Positions 46,605 to 59,360 of a DNA stretch of 64,000 nucleotides are shown one piece after another (the first letter of the stretch is position 1; the number at the start of each line of letters is the position of its first letter). The notes under the pieces are model-generated. The model did not search any database. It saw nothing but the letters and a program-made list of their open reading frames with translations, and was not told where the DNA came from. Where the stretch lies: the NCBI GenBank assembly GCA_050084985.1, contig JBITNC010000001.1:70680001-70744000 (forward strand), written 5' to 3'. Origin of the DNA: Nageia nagi. Taxonomy: Eukaryota; Pinophyta. A program made the position numbers and the translations under genes.

Positions 46605-48450
46605 TCACATGCAAGTTGCATCAAAAAATGAGGTGTAAGGGGTATTTTCTATGTTTTAAAGTTCATTTTGGTATCTTGTGTTTTATGGTACTATTACTAA
46701 ATTCATGTTTGTTTCTATATTTTTTATTTTCTATCTACTCTATGTAAATGTTGGTAACCTAGAATTAGATGCCAATGATTTAAATAAAACACTAGTAATT
46801 AAAAGAAAATGCTGATGATTTTGATTTAAATTATGAAAATGTTAAAGACCAAAGATAGAGGGTATATGTTTCAAATTTTGTCAATTTTGAAAGTGTAATT
46901 TAGGCATTAAATGAAAAATGGAAATGAACTCCTTATCTTTGATTTCTTTGCCTAGATTGCATATCGAAAGCATAGATTAATGTTTAGGTAATATGCATTA
47001 TTTTTTCTTTATTTAAATAAATTGCACAAATGTTATCTATCTTTGTTGGTTTTGGGAACGAACAAACAAACTCACCTAATATTTTTTGTTACACCCACCT
47101 ATGCTCTTCCTTTGCACCAAAAAGTGATCTTAGGTGATTAGAATAGGTGCAATAAGAAAAGATTAAATGAACCCTTTCATCTTTTTCTCACTTTTCATCA
47201 CTAAAATTGGTAATGAACTCTCATTAAATTACTTTCACCTTTGGAAGAAGGAATTAACTATCATTAAAAAATGGAATGAATATAAGATTAATTTATCAAG
47301 GTTAAGGTAGATTCAAAATACATTAAATTTACTAGGTGGGTATTTTCTTTCACATTAATACTCTTCATTATCTGCCTCATCATTCCAAAAGGAGGTTGAA
47401 GGATGCTAACTTGAAGAGGAGTTAAAGAACCTCATATAAGGAAATTAATTTTACATTAAAAATCTTCCTATCTACCTTACCACTCTAAAAGGAGGTTAAA
47501 GTATTGTGACTTGAATAGGACTTAAAGAATCTCATTTAAGGTAATTTACACTCACTTAAATAGCTTCTTACATGTCTCATTTTACCTCTCCAAAAGGAGG
47601 TCAAAGGTAGATGTGATTAGTAAGAAGTGGTAAATTAAATTCACGTAATTACTTCCACACTCAAAAGGATTAAATGAATCTCATTAATTTGTGGTTAAAG
47701 AATAACATTAAAAGTGGTAATGGATTTTGTGGGTTAGATTAAGATTCATTAATCAAAATGCTACTTTTTTCATATCAAATAAAACATAATCAAAGGACAT
47801 GTATGTTGGGTTTGGTTTTAGTTATCATGAGTACTTTTATTTTTAACATATATATATATGCATAATTATTTTTAAAAATAAACATCAATGAGTTGGAGGC
47901 AATGACCAACCATTGATTCTACATTCCTTATGTACCCATTGACTACATCATAAGTCATAGAGCCAAACTTAGAGATGAATACTGGGTTCTAGGACAAAAG
48001 TTATCACTTTCTATTGAGAAACTATAAATAAGGAGGCTATTCTTGGATTCCCTTATCAAGATAGTCTTCAGTAGCATTCCTTGAGCCCCATTACACTAAG
48101 GGGACCACTTTAAGTACCAAGTCGATACTTCACCATAGATTACCTATAGGATTCTAGCCTACCCTTGTTTAAACACTTGAATAGAAAAACCAACCAAAAA
48201 TAAATAAAATAAATCATTCACATCACTCATTAAGAAAATTTAAATTCAATTTAACAACAAAATTAGATAAAATAATCACACCAAAGAGGTGAGTTTATAA
48301 ATAGGTTATTTTTACATCCATTTATTTTCTCAATAATACAAAATCAAAAATAAAAATAGAATTGCTATTAATGATGTATGTTTTCTCTTACTTCTTATTT
48401 AGATAAAATAAAAATAAAAATAAAAGTGAAAAGTGAAAATTTCTAAAAAA
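46605..48450 (+). other. Untranslated leader of element D with repeats
   Basis: Three units of about 100 bp at 47340-47640, each with CC(A/T)AAAAGGAGGTNAA(A/G)G and a preceding ACATTAA(A/T). CTCC-AAAA-GGAG forms a small hairpin like that in C's leader. Further on, GACCAACCATTGATTCTAC (47908-47926) matches C's leader near 39558. Confidence 0.65.
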
Positions 48451-50402
48451 TGAAAGAGAATGGTTAATACTCATTCTCAAATAGCTCATCATCAATAAGA
48501 GCCTTATGAAAAAACCTACCAAGAAAGACAACCTACCCATAGGTATCATAGGTCTAACAAAGGCATATTGAGGAGAGGAGCTCCTCAATAAATAGAGGAT
48601 ACCTTAAATGAATTAAGATAATGTTTAACATAGTTAAAGATTCATCATTATTCTCATGCTCATAGTCTCCTATTAGATTTAACTTATCTAGCAGAAGATA
48701 CACCAATAGGTAATGAGGAAAAGATCATTTTAAGGATTGTTACCCCATCAAAAATGCATTAAAATTATACCATTTTACAAAAGGGTCCTTTTATATTGAA
48801 ATATGATTGCATTACATGTTATCTACTAGATGGACATCTTGTTCAATCCTATATAAGATGAGATGATTATATCCCTTCCACCATCTCTAGAAGGATGGAT
48901 GATTTTAATGATATAATTTCAATACATACAACTACCACTACATGAATCAAGAAGCCATGCTATGGTGTATAATAATCCTTATGATATTCTAAAAACAAAT
49001 ACACCTACCTCTAGGACTAGTTCTTCTTCTTCTATTATGAGTTACATGGACCCTAGTACTAAATATACTACTCCTAGTACTAGCCATAGAACTCTCGAAC
49101 TAAGACATAGAGGAAATATTTATCCTTTAAGGTATAAGGTAGAATAAATACCATCATATGTGGCTAATTCAAATCAAAATCAAGAACAATTTAAAGATAA
49201 CCAACAAATTATTTTATGTAAACCAAACAAATCTAGAGGATTAGGGCAAAATCCATGTTTGCAAACATAGGGTATGTTTCATGCATATCAAAGTAAAAAA
49301 TTGATAGGGGAACCTAAAAAACAACCAATTCCAAACTCAAATTCATAATAGACCTAATTAGAACATAGTAGATAATAGGAAGTTTCCATCAAGAGCAATA
49401 TCCTTGTCTCTTCAAGGTAATAAAAATTATAAAAATCAAAACCTTTGCTTACCTATAAAAAAGGAGGTATTACATAAACAACAACAACCTATAAAACCCC
49501 CTTTACCTTAGTCTAGACATGAGGTTCAAAAACATCATACTCTTACACCCTTATATCAACAAGGACAAATACAATTTCCTCCATATCAACCTCCTCCACC
49601 TACTCCACCATATAATACAAATTATTATAGTGATCAAACACCTTTTAAAATACATTACCAATCATTTCCAAAAAATGAATAAAGGGAAGGTAATAGGGAT
49701 AATAAAAATCCTATTGTTCATACACAACCAACTAATGACTTTGATGAAAGGTTAATAGATACTATGAGAATATTATGTCAATAAAACGAATTAAAATTCT
49801 CTTACAAAATAATTTATAATGAGTCCATACACCCAAGTGTTCCTAAGAAGGATATCCCTTTCAAATGTGAGATTCCAAAAATTGAATATTTCAAAGGAAA
49901 GGAGGATCCTAAAGAGCATTTAAGACACTTTAAATATTCAAGTTATGTAATTTCCAATAATGATGCTTTTATGTTACATATCTTTCCTATGACACTTGCT
50001 AGATAAGTGATGGATTGGTACAATAACTTAACTAAACACAACATCATAACATATGCATACTTGGCTAATTTGTTCTTAGAACACTTTAGGATAAATATTA
50101 ATGATAAAACCTCCATAACTGATCTCACAAGATTGTAATAATTTTAAAATGAGATAGTTATAGACTTTATTTTAAGATGGAGGGTAAATTTGAAAATCAT
50201 GCCTTATACTCTACCACAAGAAGAATTAGTGAAAATGTTTAGTCAAATTTGTCTAAGACCTATCACTAGTACCTTATTGATTCAACAACATAAAACATTT
50301 GAGGAAGCAATATCTCAAGCTATTGTAATAAAAAAATTTAAGATCCAGGATGGAGAGCTAAAAGATAAAAAGAAAGAATCTTATGTTAGAAATAGAAATT
50401 AG
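48451..50402 (+). pseudogene. gag: gag of element D
   Basis: The N-terminal part is too decayed to set a start. YQPPPPTPPYNTNYYSDQTP (about 49577-49640) is a proline-rich linker. The Gag core is PKKDIPFKCEIPKIEYFKGK (about 49840-49905), MLHIFPMTLAR (about 49972) and PYTLPQEELVKMFSQICLRP (about 50200-50265). It matches C's Gag core closely. Frequent stops. Confidence 0.75.
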
Positions 50403-51150
50403 GCAAAATAATCAATAAAATTAATGAATGCTAATAAATTTTCTTATCTTAAATATGAAGAACCAAACCCTTCGCAAAACATACCTATTCTACAAAATGA
50501 AAGAAAATACCCTAGGCCACCCCTAGAAAGTTTACTCCTTTGACTAAATCTCTTTATGATATTTTAAAAAAATTAATAGACTATCAAATGATTACCTTAC
50601 TTGAAATATGATCTGAAAGACCAAATGCAAGAGATAGTAAATAGTATAATAAGAATGATTATTATCATTACCATCATCAAAAGGGTCATACTATAGAAAA
50701 ATTTAGAACATTACAACATAAGATTCAAGATTTGATTGATCAAGGAAGATTATGGGTAGTAAACCCATTGACTATCCCTAATCAAAATCTAGAAATATAT
50801 CAAAATCCACTTTCTCAATATCAAGTAAATACCATAGCATCACATACACACAAAAGTCAAGTAATGCATAAAGGATTTCAAGATACTTCTACATTTGATG
50901 ATATGGTAAGCATAACCACTAGAGCCCAAAGGGACCAAGGAAGGCAAGTTGATATTCTCAATAATCAAATAAATGATGGTATTATACAACCAAATATACC
51001 TAGATCTAAACCTCTTAAGGTTTCAGTAAAAGGAGCTTTACAACATCAATTAATAAACTCACAAGTAAAGATGTCTTTGTTTGAGTTATTACAACAATCC
51101 AAATATCATAGAGAAGCTATGAACCAATTGTTGCAAATAATTGAGTTGGA
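50403..51150 (+). pseudogene. gag C-terminal / linker region of element D
   Basis: HYHHQKGHTIEKFRTLQHKI (about 50670-50730) corresponds to C's Cys/His motif with the cysteines lost. It continues QDLIDQGRLWVVNPL and NQNLEIYQNPLSQYQVN into the 290-codon open frame at 50732-51604. Confidence 0.75.
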
Positions 51151-52160
51151 TGTTAATAATCCTAAAAGCTTTTTATCTCTTATGGAGAATATTAAGACAA
51201 GCCAAAAACCCACTATTGCCTTCCATGATCTTGAAGTTAGGAAATCAAATCACTCACAAGGTCAAGATCCTCCATTACATTTTATAGCCAAGATAAATGG
51301 GAGGGATTTTAAGAGGATACTAATAGATGAAGTTTCCATAATAAACATCATTTTTACAACTACCTATAAGAACTTGAATCTCCTTTTTTCACACATATGT
51401 GCTCCTTGTTTACAAAAAAGAGCTTCCAATGATGCTTTATGCTCAATAATGGGATCTATCCCATTGCCTATTACTATGGGATCTAAAATAGTACAAACAT
51501 TATTGCAAGTTATTGAAGGAGATATAACACAATACAACTTACTCTTAGGGAGACTTGGATTAGAAAAATGCAATTTATCCCATCAATGTATCATAAATAT
51601 CTAAAATACATTCATGATGGGGTGGTACATTGTGTACTTGAAGATGAAAATCCATATTCCCATTGCAATTATACACATCTTTTAGGAGAGACATTTTTGC
51701 CTTCTACTCATTATTTTACATTACTTATAGTTCTTGAAAAGGTATCTATAGCAGATATTGATAAAAAAGGTGCTTCTCCAAGTTATTTAAATGGGAAAGA
51801 TCCTATTTATCTTGAAATGCCTCATACACCAAATATTAATGAGTATCCATTACTAAAAATAAAATCAATAATCCTAGAAAGCAAACATGGGAAGAAAGAG
51901 CATGAAAATTAGATAAAGCAAGTAAAGCTTCATCATCAATAACATATTATCCCATAAATGCATCAGATAATGATAGTATAATAAGAGATAAACCATATAA
52001 TATTTATCCTATGAATATAAGATTAACTAATCATGGAATAGGAGAGTTTTCCATTAATAATACCATTTTTTAATATTCCTACAACTCATGAAATAGGAAT
52101 ACCTAAAGAGTCTCCTAGTGTAGTAGGGAAATTAGTACAACTAGGGTAGTTACCTAATCA
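51150..52160 (+). pseudogene. Aspartic protease of element D
   Basis: FKRILIDEVSIINIIFTTTY (about 51309-51365) is the active-site region. C has D-E-G here and D has D-E-V, so the glycine of the catalytic loop is lost. Then ASNDALCSIMGSIPLPITMG and ITQYNLLLGRLG. A +1 shift near 51570 moves into MQFIPSMYHKYLKYIHDGVV. It ends with ESPSVVGKLVQLG, as in C. Confidence 0.8.
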
Positions 52161-52287
52161 AATACTTTTTGTATATCATGGTACAATAGAACCACCTATA
52201 CTCCCTTTACTTTAGTATAAAGGAATCTTTTGTAATTCATTATAATACTTGTCACCAGATATAAGATCATTCATCCAAAGATACTTT

Positions 52288-52338
52288 GATAGGTTTTAAT
52301 GGAAAGGATAAGGTTTAGGACAATACGAACAAGGGCCT
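52288..52338 (+). other. G-patch motif of element D
   Basis: WKG, a stop, GLGQYEQGP: homologous to 35150-35205 in C. Confidence 0.6.
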
Positions 52339-52949
52339 AATTACACCTTTGATATTCATTATAAATTGCATAGTGATAAGATAATATTAGATTATAAAAA
52401 AAATCCAAGAGTATCTAGTTATAAGATAACCAAGCTAGAACTAGAACCCAAAACATATGACAATTTGACTAAAAATTTTAAATGGAGGATAAATCAAGAT
52501 GATATGGAGTCTAAAATGTTATTCTTAGGAGAACCATTTTCTAATGTGTTAATTAATATAGTACAAATCATGAAAATATGTGATAATATTATGCATAAAA
52601 TGAACTTTGAATGGTATGGAAGTGATGAGTTTGAGATAAAAGGTTCAAAAACTTCAAGTAGCTCTTCCTCATACTTTCTAGTAGATGAAGAAATTGCAGA
52701 TTTTACATTGATGCTTGAACAACCTACTATTTAAGATTTCAAAGACATAGATGTAATCTTACAAACCTCATACTTGAATATTAATACTACTTTAGAATAT
52801 CAATATGAAGGTGAGGATGAAGAATACAATGCAAATGATAATAATTGAATTCTAATACCCAACCAATTGGAAGAAGGATATCACATGTTAATTGAAAAAA
52901 CCATTAAGGTTGACTTAAGTAATGGACCTAGCAATCCTAAAATAATTCA

Positions 52950-53805
52950 ATTAGAAAAATCCTTTACTAAAAATGAAAGAAAAGAGTTCATTACAATACT
53001 CAAAGAAAAATAGGAAATATTTGCATGGTCATATGCTGATATGCTTGGACTTGATTCTAATTTAGTAGTTCGTAATCTTGGTATAAAGGAAGATGTAAAA
53101 CCTATTAAACAAAAGCTATGAAAAATGCATTCTAAAATTGTTCTAATGGTAAAAGAAGAGTTGTAAAAGCTTTTGGAAGTCAAGTTTATTCATTCCAGTG
53201 ATTGTTCTAATTGGATTTCTAATATGATACTAGTTAAGAAATCCACTAAGAAAATTTAAATATGCATAGATATTAGAGACCTAAAAAAAGCATGCCCTAA
53301 GGACAAATTTCCCCTACCAAACATAGATAGCTTGGTCAATTCTACTATAGGTCACAAAATGTTGTCACTCATGGATGTGTCTTTAGGATACAACCAAATT
53401 AAAGTAGCACTAGAATACTAGCATAAAACCATATTTACAACAACTTGGGGAACATTCTATTACAAAGTAATTCCTTTTGGATTAAAAAATGCTAAAGCTA
53501 CCTATCAAAGAGCCATAGCATACATCTTGCATGATTACATTGATGACATTATAGAGGATTATGTAGATGACATATTGGTTAAATCAAAAATATGGGAATA
53601 TCATCCTAAAGTCCTTATCAAAATATTTTATCATTTACTAGAACATAAGATCTGATTGAACCCAAAGAAATGTGCTTTTGGGGTAACATCTGAGAAATTA
53701 CTAGGTTTCATCATTTCTAGGCAAGAAATTGAAGTAGATACTAACAAGATAAAAGCAATAATAAATATGTTACCTCCCTCAAATATAAAATAATTACAAA
53801 GCATA
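52950..53805 (+). pseudogene. Reverse transcriptase of element D
   Basis: LGLDSNLVVRNLGIKEDVKP (about 53045), ACPKDKFPLPNIDSLVNST (about 53290-53345), MLSLMDVSLGYNQIKVALEY (about 53360-53420), TFYYKVIPFGLKNAKATYQR, IIEDYVDDILVKSKIWEYHP (YVDD, about 53548-53610), KLLGFIISRQEIEVDTNKIK. It stays in one frame with about six stops. Same family as C's enzyme. Confidence 0.9.
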
Positions 53806-54300
53806 TAGGTAAGTTACAAGCCATAAGACATTTTATTTTTCAATCGTCAGACAAATGTAAACCTTTCAACAAACTTTTGAAAAAGGGGATTACATTTCAT
53901 TAGAAAAATGAGCAAAAAGAAGCATTCAATGAAATAAGGCATTATCTTCATTCACCACCTATCCTAGTACCTCCTAATCCTAGAGAAGAATTCTTGTTGT
54001 ATATATCTACTACAAAAATAGTCTTAGGAACCATGCTTGCCCAAAGGAATGAAAATAGTAAAGAATAAGCAATATATTATCTTAGCCAAACTTTGGTTGG
54101 CTATGAAGTTAAATACATATATTTGGAAAATTTATGTTTAGCGGTAGTATTTGAAACCAAAAAATTAAGATATTACATGCTAAACCATACCATGTATGTA
54201 ATTGCTAAAGTAGATCCTTTGAAATATATGATGAATAAAACTTATCAAAATGCAAGAACATATAAATGGATCATGCATTTAATTAAATTTGACTTACTCT
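53806..54300 (+). pseudogene. Gypsy-type RNase H of element D
   Basis: Pieces in order: ISYKP/IRHFIFQSSDKCKPF, PREEFLLYISTTKIVLGTML, AIYYLSQTLVGYEVKYIYLE, NLCLAVVFETKKLRYYMLNH (54093-54200 open). Typical RNase H and tail of Ty3/gypsy RT. Confidence 0.8.
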
Positions 54301-54329
54301 TTATAAGTCAAAAATCAATCAAAGAACAA

Positions 54330-54870
54330 GTCATAGCCAACTATCTTATTGAAGCACCATTACTAAATGATAATACACTCATCATAGAATTACTAGATGA
54401 ACATGTATTCCAATTAGATGAAATAGAAATTCTCATAGAATCTAAAGAAGATTGGTATATGATAATATATTTTGATGTATCAAGGTGTGAGAAAAGTGGG
54501 TATGTAAGTGTTGTGTTCATTACACCCCAAGGAGTTCCTATACCTTATTCATTTAAGCTTAACTTTCCTTGTATAAATAACAATGTTGAGTATGAAGCCT
54601 TAATATTAGCTATTAAAATCACCAAAAAGTTAAAATTAAGGAAAGTTAAATTTATTGGTGAATCTTTATTAATCATAAACCAAGTCAAATAAATATTCTA
54701 ATGTAAGGAACCTTTATTGCAAAAATATAAGAGACTGGTGAATACTCTCCTATCATCTTTTAAAAATTATGATCTATAAGCCACACCATGATCAACTAAT
54801 AGATTTGTTGATGCTATGGCTTCCATAAAATATTTAATGCTCACAAACCTTAATAAAAAATGATCCCTAT
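54330..54870 (+). pseudogene. Archaeal-type RNase H of element D
   Basis: IIELLDEHVFQLDEIEILIE, IIYFDVSRCEKSGYVSVVF, FPCINNNVEYEALILAIKI, FIGESLLIINQVK. Against C: FDGS has become FDVS, and GDS has become GES, so catalytic-site neighbours changed. RFVDAMASIK near 54800 is the last motif. Confidence 0.88.
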
Positions 54871-55004
54871 TGAAATTGTTAAAATCACTCAATCCTTAAT
54901 AGAATCAAATGAAGTTGAACATGTAGTCCTAAACATGGCAATGGAATACAAAAATTTATGGCATACACAAATGTTCAAATTCTTAGAATGGGTTGATTTG
55001 TAAA

Positions 55005-56089
55005 TTACCATTTCATGCACACGTGATGGAATTTATGATGGAAATTTTAGTGGCTCTATAATTACAAAATGATTAATGTGTATGGGATACTATTGGCCCA
55101 TTATGGAATGTGATTGTATAGAATATGTTAGAAAGTGTGTTAAATATCAACAACATGAAAATCTATTTAATTAACCTTCACATACATTACAACCCATGCA
55201 ATCATTATGGCCATTCTCAAGATGGGAATTAGATTTGATAGGTCAAATCTCTCCTATTTCCTCAAGAGGTTATAAGTTTATAATAACTGCTACATAGTAT
55301 TTTACAAAATTGGTAGAAGCCACCCTTATGATTTCAACAAAAGGGTCAAAGATAGCCGAATTCATATAAAACCACATTATATGTCATTTTGGAATCCTAG
55401 CTCAAATTATCATGAATAATGGGAAGAATTTCAAAAATAAGGAAGTCCAAGCTTTATGTAAAGGATATCATATTTGATTAAGCTTCTTAACCCCTTACTA
55501 TCCTCAAGGTAATGGTAAAGATAAAGCTACAAATAAAACCATTTGTAATATTTTATTAAAAACTATTAATGATTCTCATCGAAATTGGCATGCAAGAAAT
55601 CCACATGCATTATGGATGTGTCGACCTAGTATTCAAACTCCTATTGGGGCAACCCTATTTTCCTTAGTTTATGGAATAGTAGTATTACCCTTGGAAATAG
55701 AAATTCCTTCTTTACAAATTGCCTTACAAGACTAAAGGAGAGTTAATGCATGAAGTAGTTCATCAAATAAGATTAGATCAATTGCTTTTTCTAAATGAAA
55801 GGAGAGTTAATGCTTAAAACATCTACATACTTATCAAAGTTGTATTAAATGAGCTTTTGATAAAAGAGTTAAAATTCAGGAATTTAATATAGGAGATTTG
55901 GTTTTAAAATAAAACCAACAAACTTCTTTAATGGAATGATAACTTTGTGATAAGTTTGCTCCTAACTAGTTAGGTCCCTATATAATTAAAAGAAAATTTG
56001 GATCTAGAGCTTATCATTTAATTGATATGGAAAGTAATGAAGAGCATGAACCTATAAATATCATGCACCTTCATCCTTTCTATAATTAA
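55005..56089 (+). pseudogene. Integrase of element D, catalytic acids lost
   Basis: MGYYWPIMECDCIEYVRKCV, RWELDLIGQISPIS (first Asp present), IIMNNGKNFKNKEVQALCKG (second Asp replaced by Asn), GNGKDKATNKTI (Glu replaced by Lys). The zinc-finger histidines are also lost (RDGIYDGNFSG for HDGTWGGHFNG). It ends INIMHLHPFYN. Stops are many. Compare with C, where the triad is intact. Confidence 0.9.
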
Positions 56090-56200
56090 TAAGATTGTTT
56101 GATTTGTAATTGTATATATTGTAAATAGTATTTTAGTCAAAAATCAACAAAGGTGCTTTTTCTTCAAACTTATACATATCTAATGTATTTGAAATAGAAA

Positions 56201-57430
56201 ATGGCATCAAAAAAGAGCAAAAGTGTCCACCTAATTGCTAATCAAATCAGAATTCATTAGATATATTGGTATAGGAAACCAAGATACATGGGAGATAGGA
56301 CTATAATAGAATTATCATTATTTATTTCTCCTAGAAGTAAAAATTTCCTTTGTTTACCTATTTATCTACAAAGAATACTAGCCTTAAAATTATCTCAAAA
56401 AATATATCAAGGGTGGTAGCTAAGTGTTCAAGGAGATAACTTGTAGATCTATGTAGATAAAGCCATGCATCACTTGATTCATACATATTATTTTACCCAA
56501 ATTTGTATGATAAACTTGCTATGTCGATATTGGCCCATGTCATCCCCTAGGATCATAGTTGATTGCTTCTTTAATAGTTGGATCCAAAATAGAGTAATTA
56601 ACACTTGGCCAGATGAAGATTTTCTATTTACATGGGTAGACCAAATGATAAGAGACCTGTGTCATCATAAAATATTCTATGATTTTTGCATAGTATTTTT
56701 TTTTAAGCCTCAATAGTCAATCAAATATGTGCAACAAATTGATCAATGATTTTCTTGAATTAGGTCAAGAATCCCCAATCCTCATTTATGCAATAATCAA
56801 AAAATAGTTTTAATTCCAAGAAGAATAGAAGCTAATGAGAAAACACAATTATAAGCTAATCCCATAAATCATGATTTTTTTGATAGATACCCAAAAGATC
56901 ACTACATCCAAGCACTGCAAAAGTGTTCTTACACTAACATTACCCATTTCTTTGCCTTACCAAAAGAAATTCAAGAAGTTATAGCCATGAATTTTTATAA
57001 TTAGTGAGGAACTAATGCATGGGATTTAAAAATTCATAATCTTAAGGCAACCATTAAGTTAGAGGCAAAGAATATATGGATGGAAAATGAATCCCTAACA
57101 AATTGGATCCATCTATTTCACTTGCATTGGCCTTATAGGAGACCTAGAATCTTGTTAAATTATGTTGATCATATGACTCTTCAATGTTATGGGAGATCAC
57201 TCTCCATAATTAAGGTTATTAATGATTTAGTACTTGAGTATAGTACCGAGTCAATTTTGCATAACAAAGTTATATATGATTATAGTTCATTATTTAGTAA
57301 AAATTATTGTGTAAATAATCTTATCAATATAAAACCAATAAGGACTATTGAATGCCTTAATAGAAGAAGAAATGGGATCATGAATAGACCTATAAAAAAT
57401 GAGTATATCCAATATCTTGTAAAGAAATGA
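56201..57430 (+). pseudogene. ORF3, two-module accessory ORF of unknown function (element D)
   Basis: Starts MASKKSKSVHLIAN 111 bp after the integrase stop; PRYMGD near residue 29 matches PRYPGD in C. Module 1: LCRYWPMSSPRIIVDCFFNS (56517-56577) then DLCHHKIFYDFCIVFF (56655-56705). Module 2: FFALPKEIQEVIAMNFYN (56947-57002), AWDLKIHN, LFHLHWPYRRPRILLNYVDH (57110-57170), then ILHNKVIYDYSSLF (57255-57296). The tail is Asn/Arg-rich and ends EYIQYLVKK. About 409 codons with roughly ten stops. D keeps the KVIYDY end of module 2 that C lost. No membrane span or known domain seen. Confidence 0.7.
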
Positions 57431-57948
57431 TACTCTTTGCATCATTACTTACCACTTGATCTCCATAGTCTTCATCAATTCCACTTCACCTTTTTCTTCT
57501 TGAAAATGATGAAGCTTCAACATCATCATCTATGAAAAATAGTATCATTAAGAAGCATAAGTGTCATCCCATAATTTTACCACTTATTTTATATCTTACC
57601 TATTATTAGCCATCCATTCTAGGACTAGGAACTACTTATTTTATAGTTTGACCTCCATACTTTTATTTCTTAGGTCATAAAGGTTGGGTTATTCATAAAA
57701 AATAAGGTGACCATTTTCATTAGGGAGTGGTAAATTTTTTTTTGTCCTAATAAATAATAAAATCATCAAAATAATCATTAAAAACACATGTAAATAAAAT
57801 ATTATAAAAAATATCAAAAATTATTAAAGGTATTCTTGCATAAATAAATGTATGTGTATATATTTTTGTCTTTAAAAAAAACTTCTTACAAATTTTAAAA
57901 CACTTACATATGACATTGTAGGTAATTACTTTGCATAAATCAGGCATC

Positions 57949-58628
57949 ATGAGTCATTCGCATTGTATTAGTCCTCCAACCAACCAATAGGTTGGGTTTT
58001 CATATTATAATGCCCCTATCCTATGGGAATTATCATCCCTTTGTATCTCATGGTCACCTTATACATTTTCTAGTGACCCTTTAGGAGACCTTGTCCAAAC
58101 CCCAAAATTAGAGAAATACTTATCCAATCAATTCCTTGAAGGTATACAACATCAAATTTTATCCATGGTATCCTTAACCATCACACTACATAGGTATGAC
58201 CATGCCTATAATTCTTTAAGGAATTCTCTTTGAATAGAGATTTTTAATGATCATCAACCTTGTTGGGCAACTTGTGTAATTTATGATATACCTAATACAT
58301 AGTTCTTCCAAAATCTCATCCAAATGTTTTTCAGATCTAATTTCATATGGAGGATTATGATTGATGCTCTTATTACCCCATTGGTAGTCAAATTTGTTAA
58401 ATTTTGTGGGCCATGTCTCTACATCTAGAACAAGATCTTTTTGATAATGTCACCATAGTCCATATTTTATCCATAAACCTTTTGTGTTGGGATTTCATGT
58501 TGTCTATATCTATCTCCCATGATTTTGCATAATGGGTCATTAATCATACCATTCATACTTGCTATCACTTCCATCCTTTTACTCATGATGACTTGTTAAA
58601 GACTCTTGCCCAATTAGGAAACCAATAA
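57949..58628 (+). pseudogene. ORF4, unidentified accessory ORF (element D only)
   Basis: A run of about 225 codons starts MSHSHCISPPTNQ at 57949. It continues YYNAPILWELSSLCISWSPY, DLVQTPKLEKYLSNQFLEGI, HRYDHAYNSLRNSL, NDHQPCWATCVIYDIPNT, FFQNLIQMFFRSNF. After a frameshift near 58400 it reads LHLEQDLFDNVTIVHILSIN and HDDLLKTLAQLGNQ, with TAA at 58626-58628. The stops at NQ/VGF, SL/IEIF and NT/FF are TAG or TGA where Trp would fit. Element C has no counterpart; it appears deleted there. I do not recognise the family. Confidence 0.55.
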
Positions 58629-58661
58629 AAAATTAAAAAAATTACAAAAAAAATCAAAAAT

Positions 58662-58664
<3 letters not shown>

Positions 58665-58707
<43 letters not shown>
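58665..58707. repeat. (AT)n microsatellite
   Basis: Perfect alternating AT for 43 bp, just after the ORF4 stop. Confidence 0.95.
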
Positions 58708-58713
<6 letters not shown>

Positions 58714-59272
58714 AAAAAATAAAGTAAAATGTATAAATGTACATATATGTATATATACTCAAAAGATAAACTTTTGAAGAGTCTTGGCTACTAGGTGTGC
58801 CCTTGTGTTCATAAATGTTTAGTCCTTTACCTTAAATGTCATAATTATTAGATATCAATCATTATAAGGGAGGCAAATAATCAAGTTATACATATGCACA
58901 CATCATACATGCATCCATATAATATACATTTATATATATAGTTGTATTTACTAATAAAGAAGTAGGCAATGAATACTCTATTCATGTTTGGTTTTAATTG
59001 AAATATCCTATGTCAAGATTTCAAAAACTTAGGATGATAAAAATACATAACTATAATATATGGCAGTGTACTAATAGACTCATACACTTCTCATATTAAA
59101 AACTCAAAAAAATCAAGAATTGGATATTTCTTGAGCATAAATTTGATTATGATTTCTTTCTTTTTGCTTCATCCTAAACCCAAGAGCTAGGATATTAAAA
59201 GAGAGAGAAAGAAGAAATGAGAGATAGAAAGAAAATAAATAAATATGTAGAATTCTTGGGCTATTAAAGTGT

Positions 59273-59360
59273 CCTCTATTAGGGCTATAGATGCCTGACT
59301 AGCAATAGAACAAGGATGTAACAGGATGAAGGGGTTAACCTTCACCAAGGCTATGGATGT
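59273..59360. other. Conserved noncoding block, element D copy
   Basis: Reverse complement of 29268-29354 with about 80% identity by eye. It includes GGTTAACCCC, TAGTCAGGCATC and both CATC(C/T)ATAGCC phrases. As both elements are in opposite orientation, the block keeps its place and strand relative to gag-pol. Confidence 0.75.

Noticed and set aside
49519-49755. 78-codon plus ORF in D
   Set aside because: It is the wrong frame over the proline-rich Gag linker.
48600-57430. Element D as an integrated pararetrovirus
   Set aside because: Integrase, LTRs, primer site and polypurine tract are all present; no movement-protein signature was seen.
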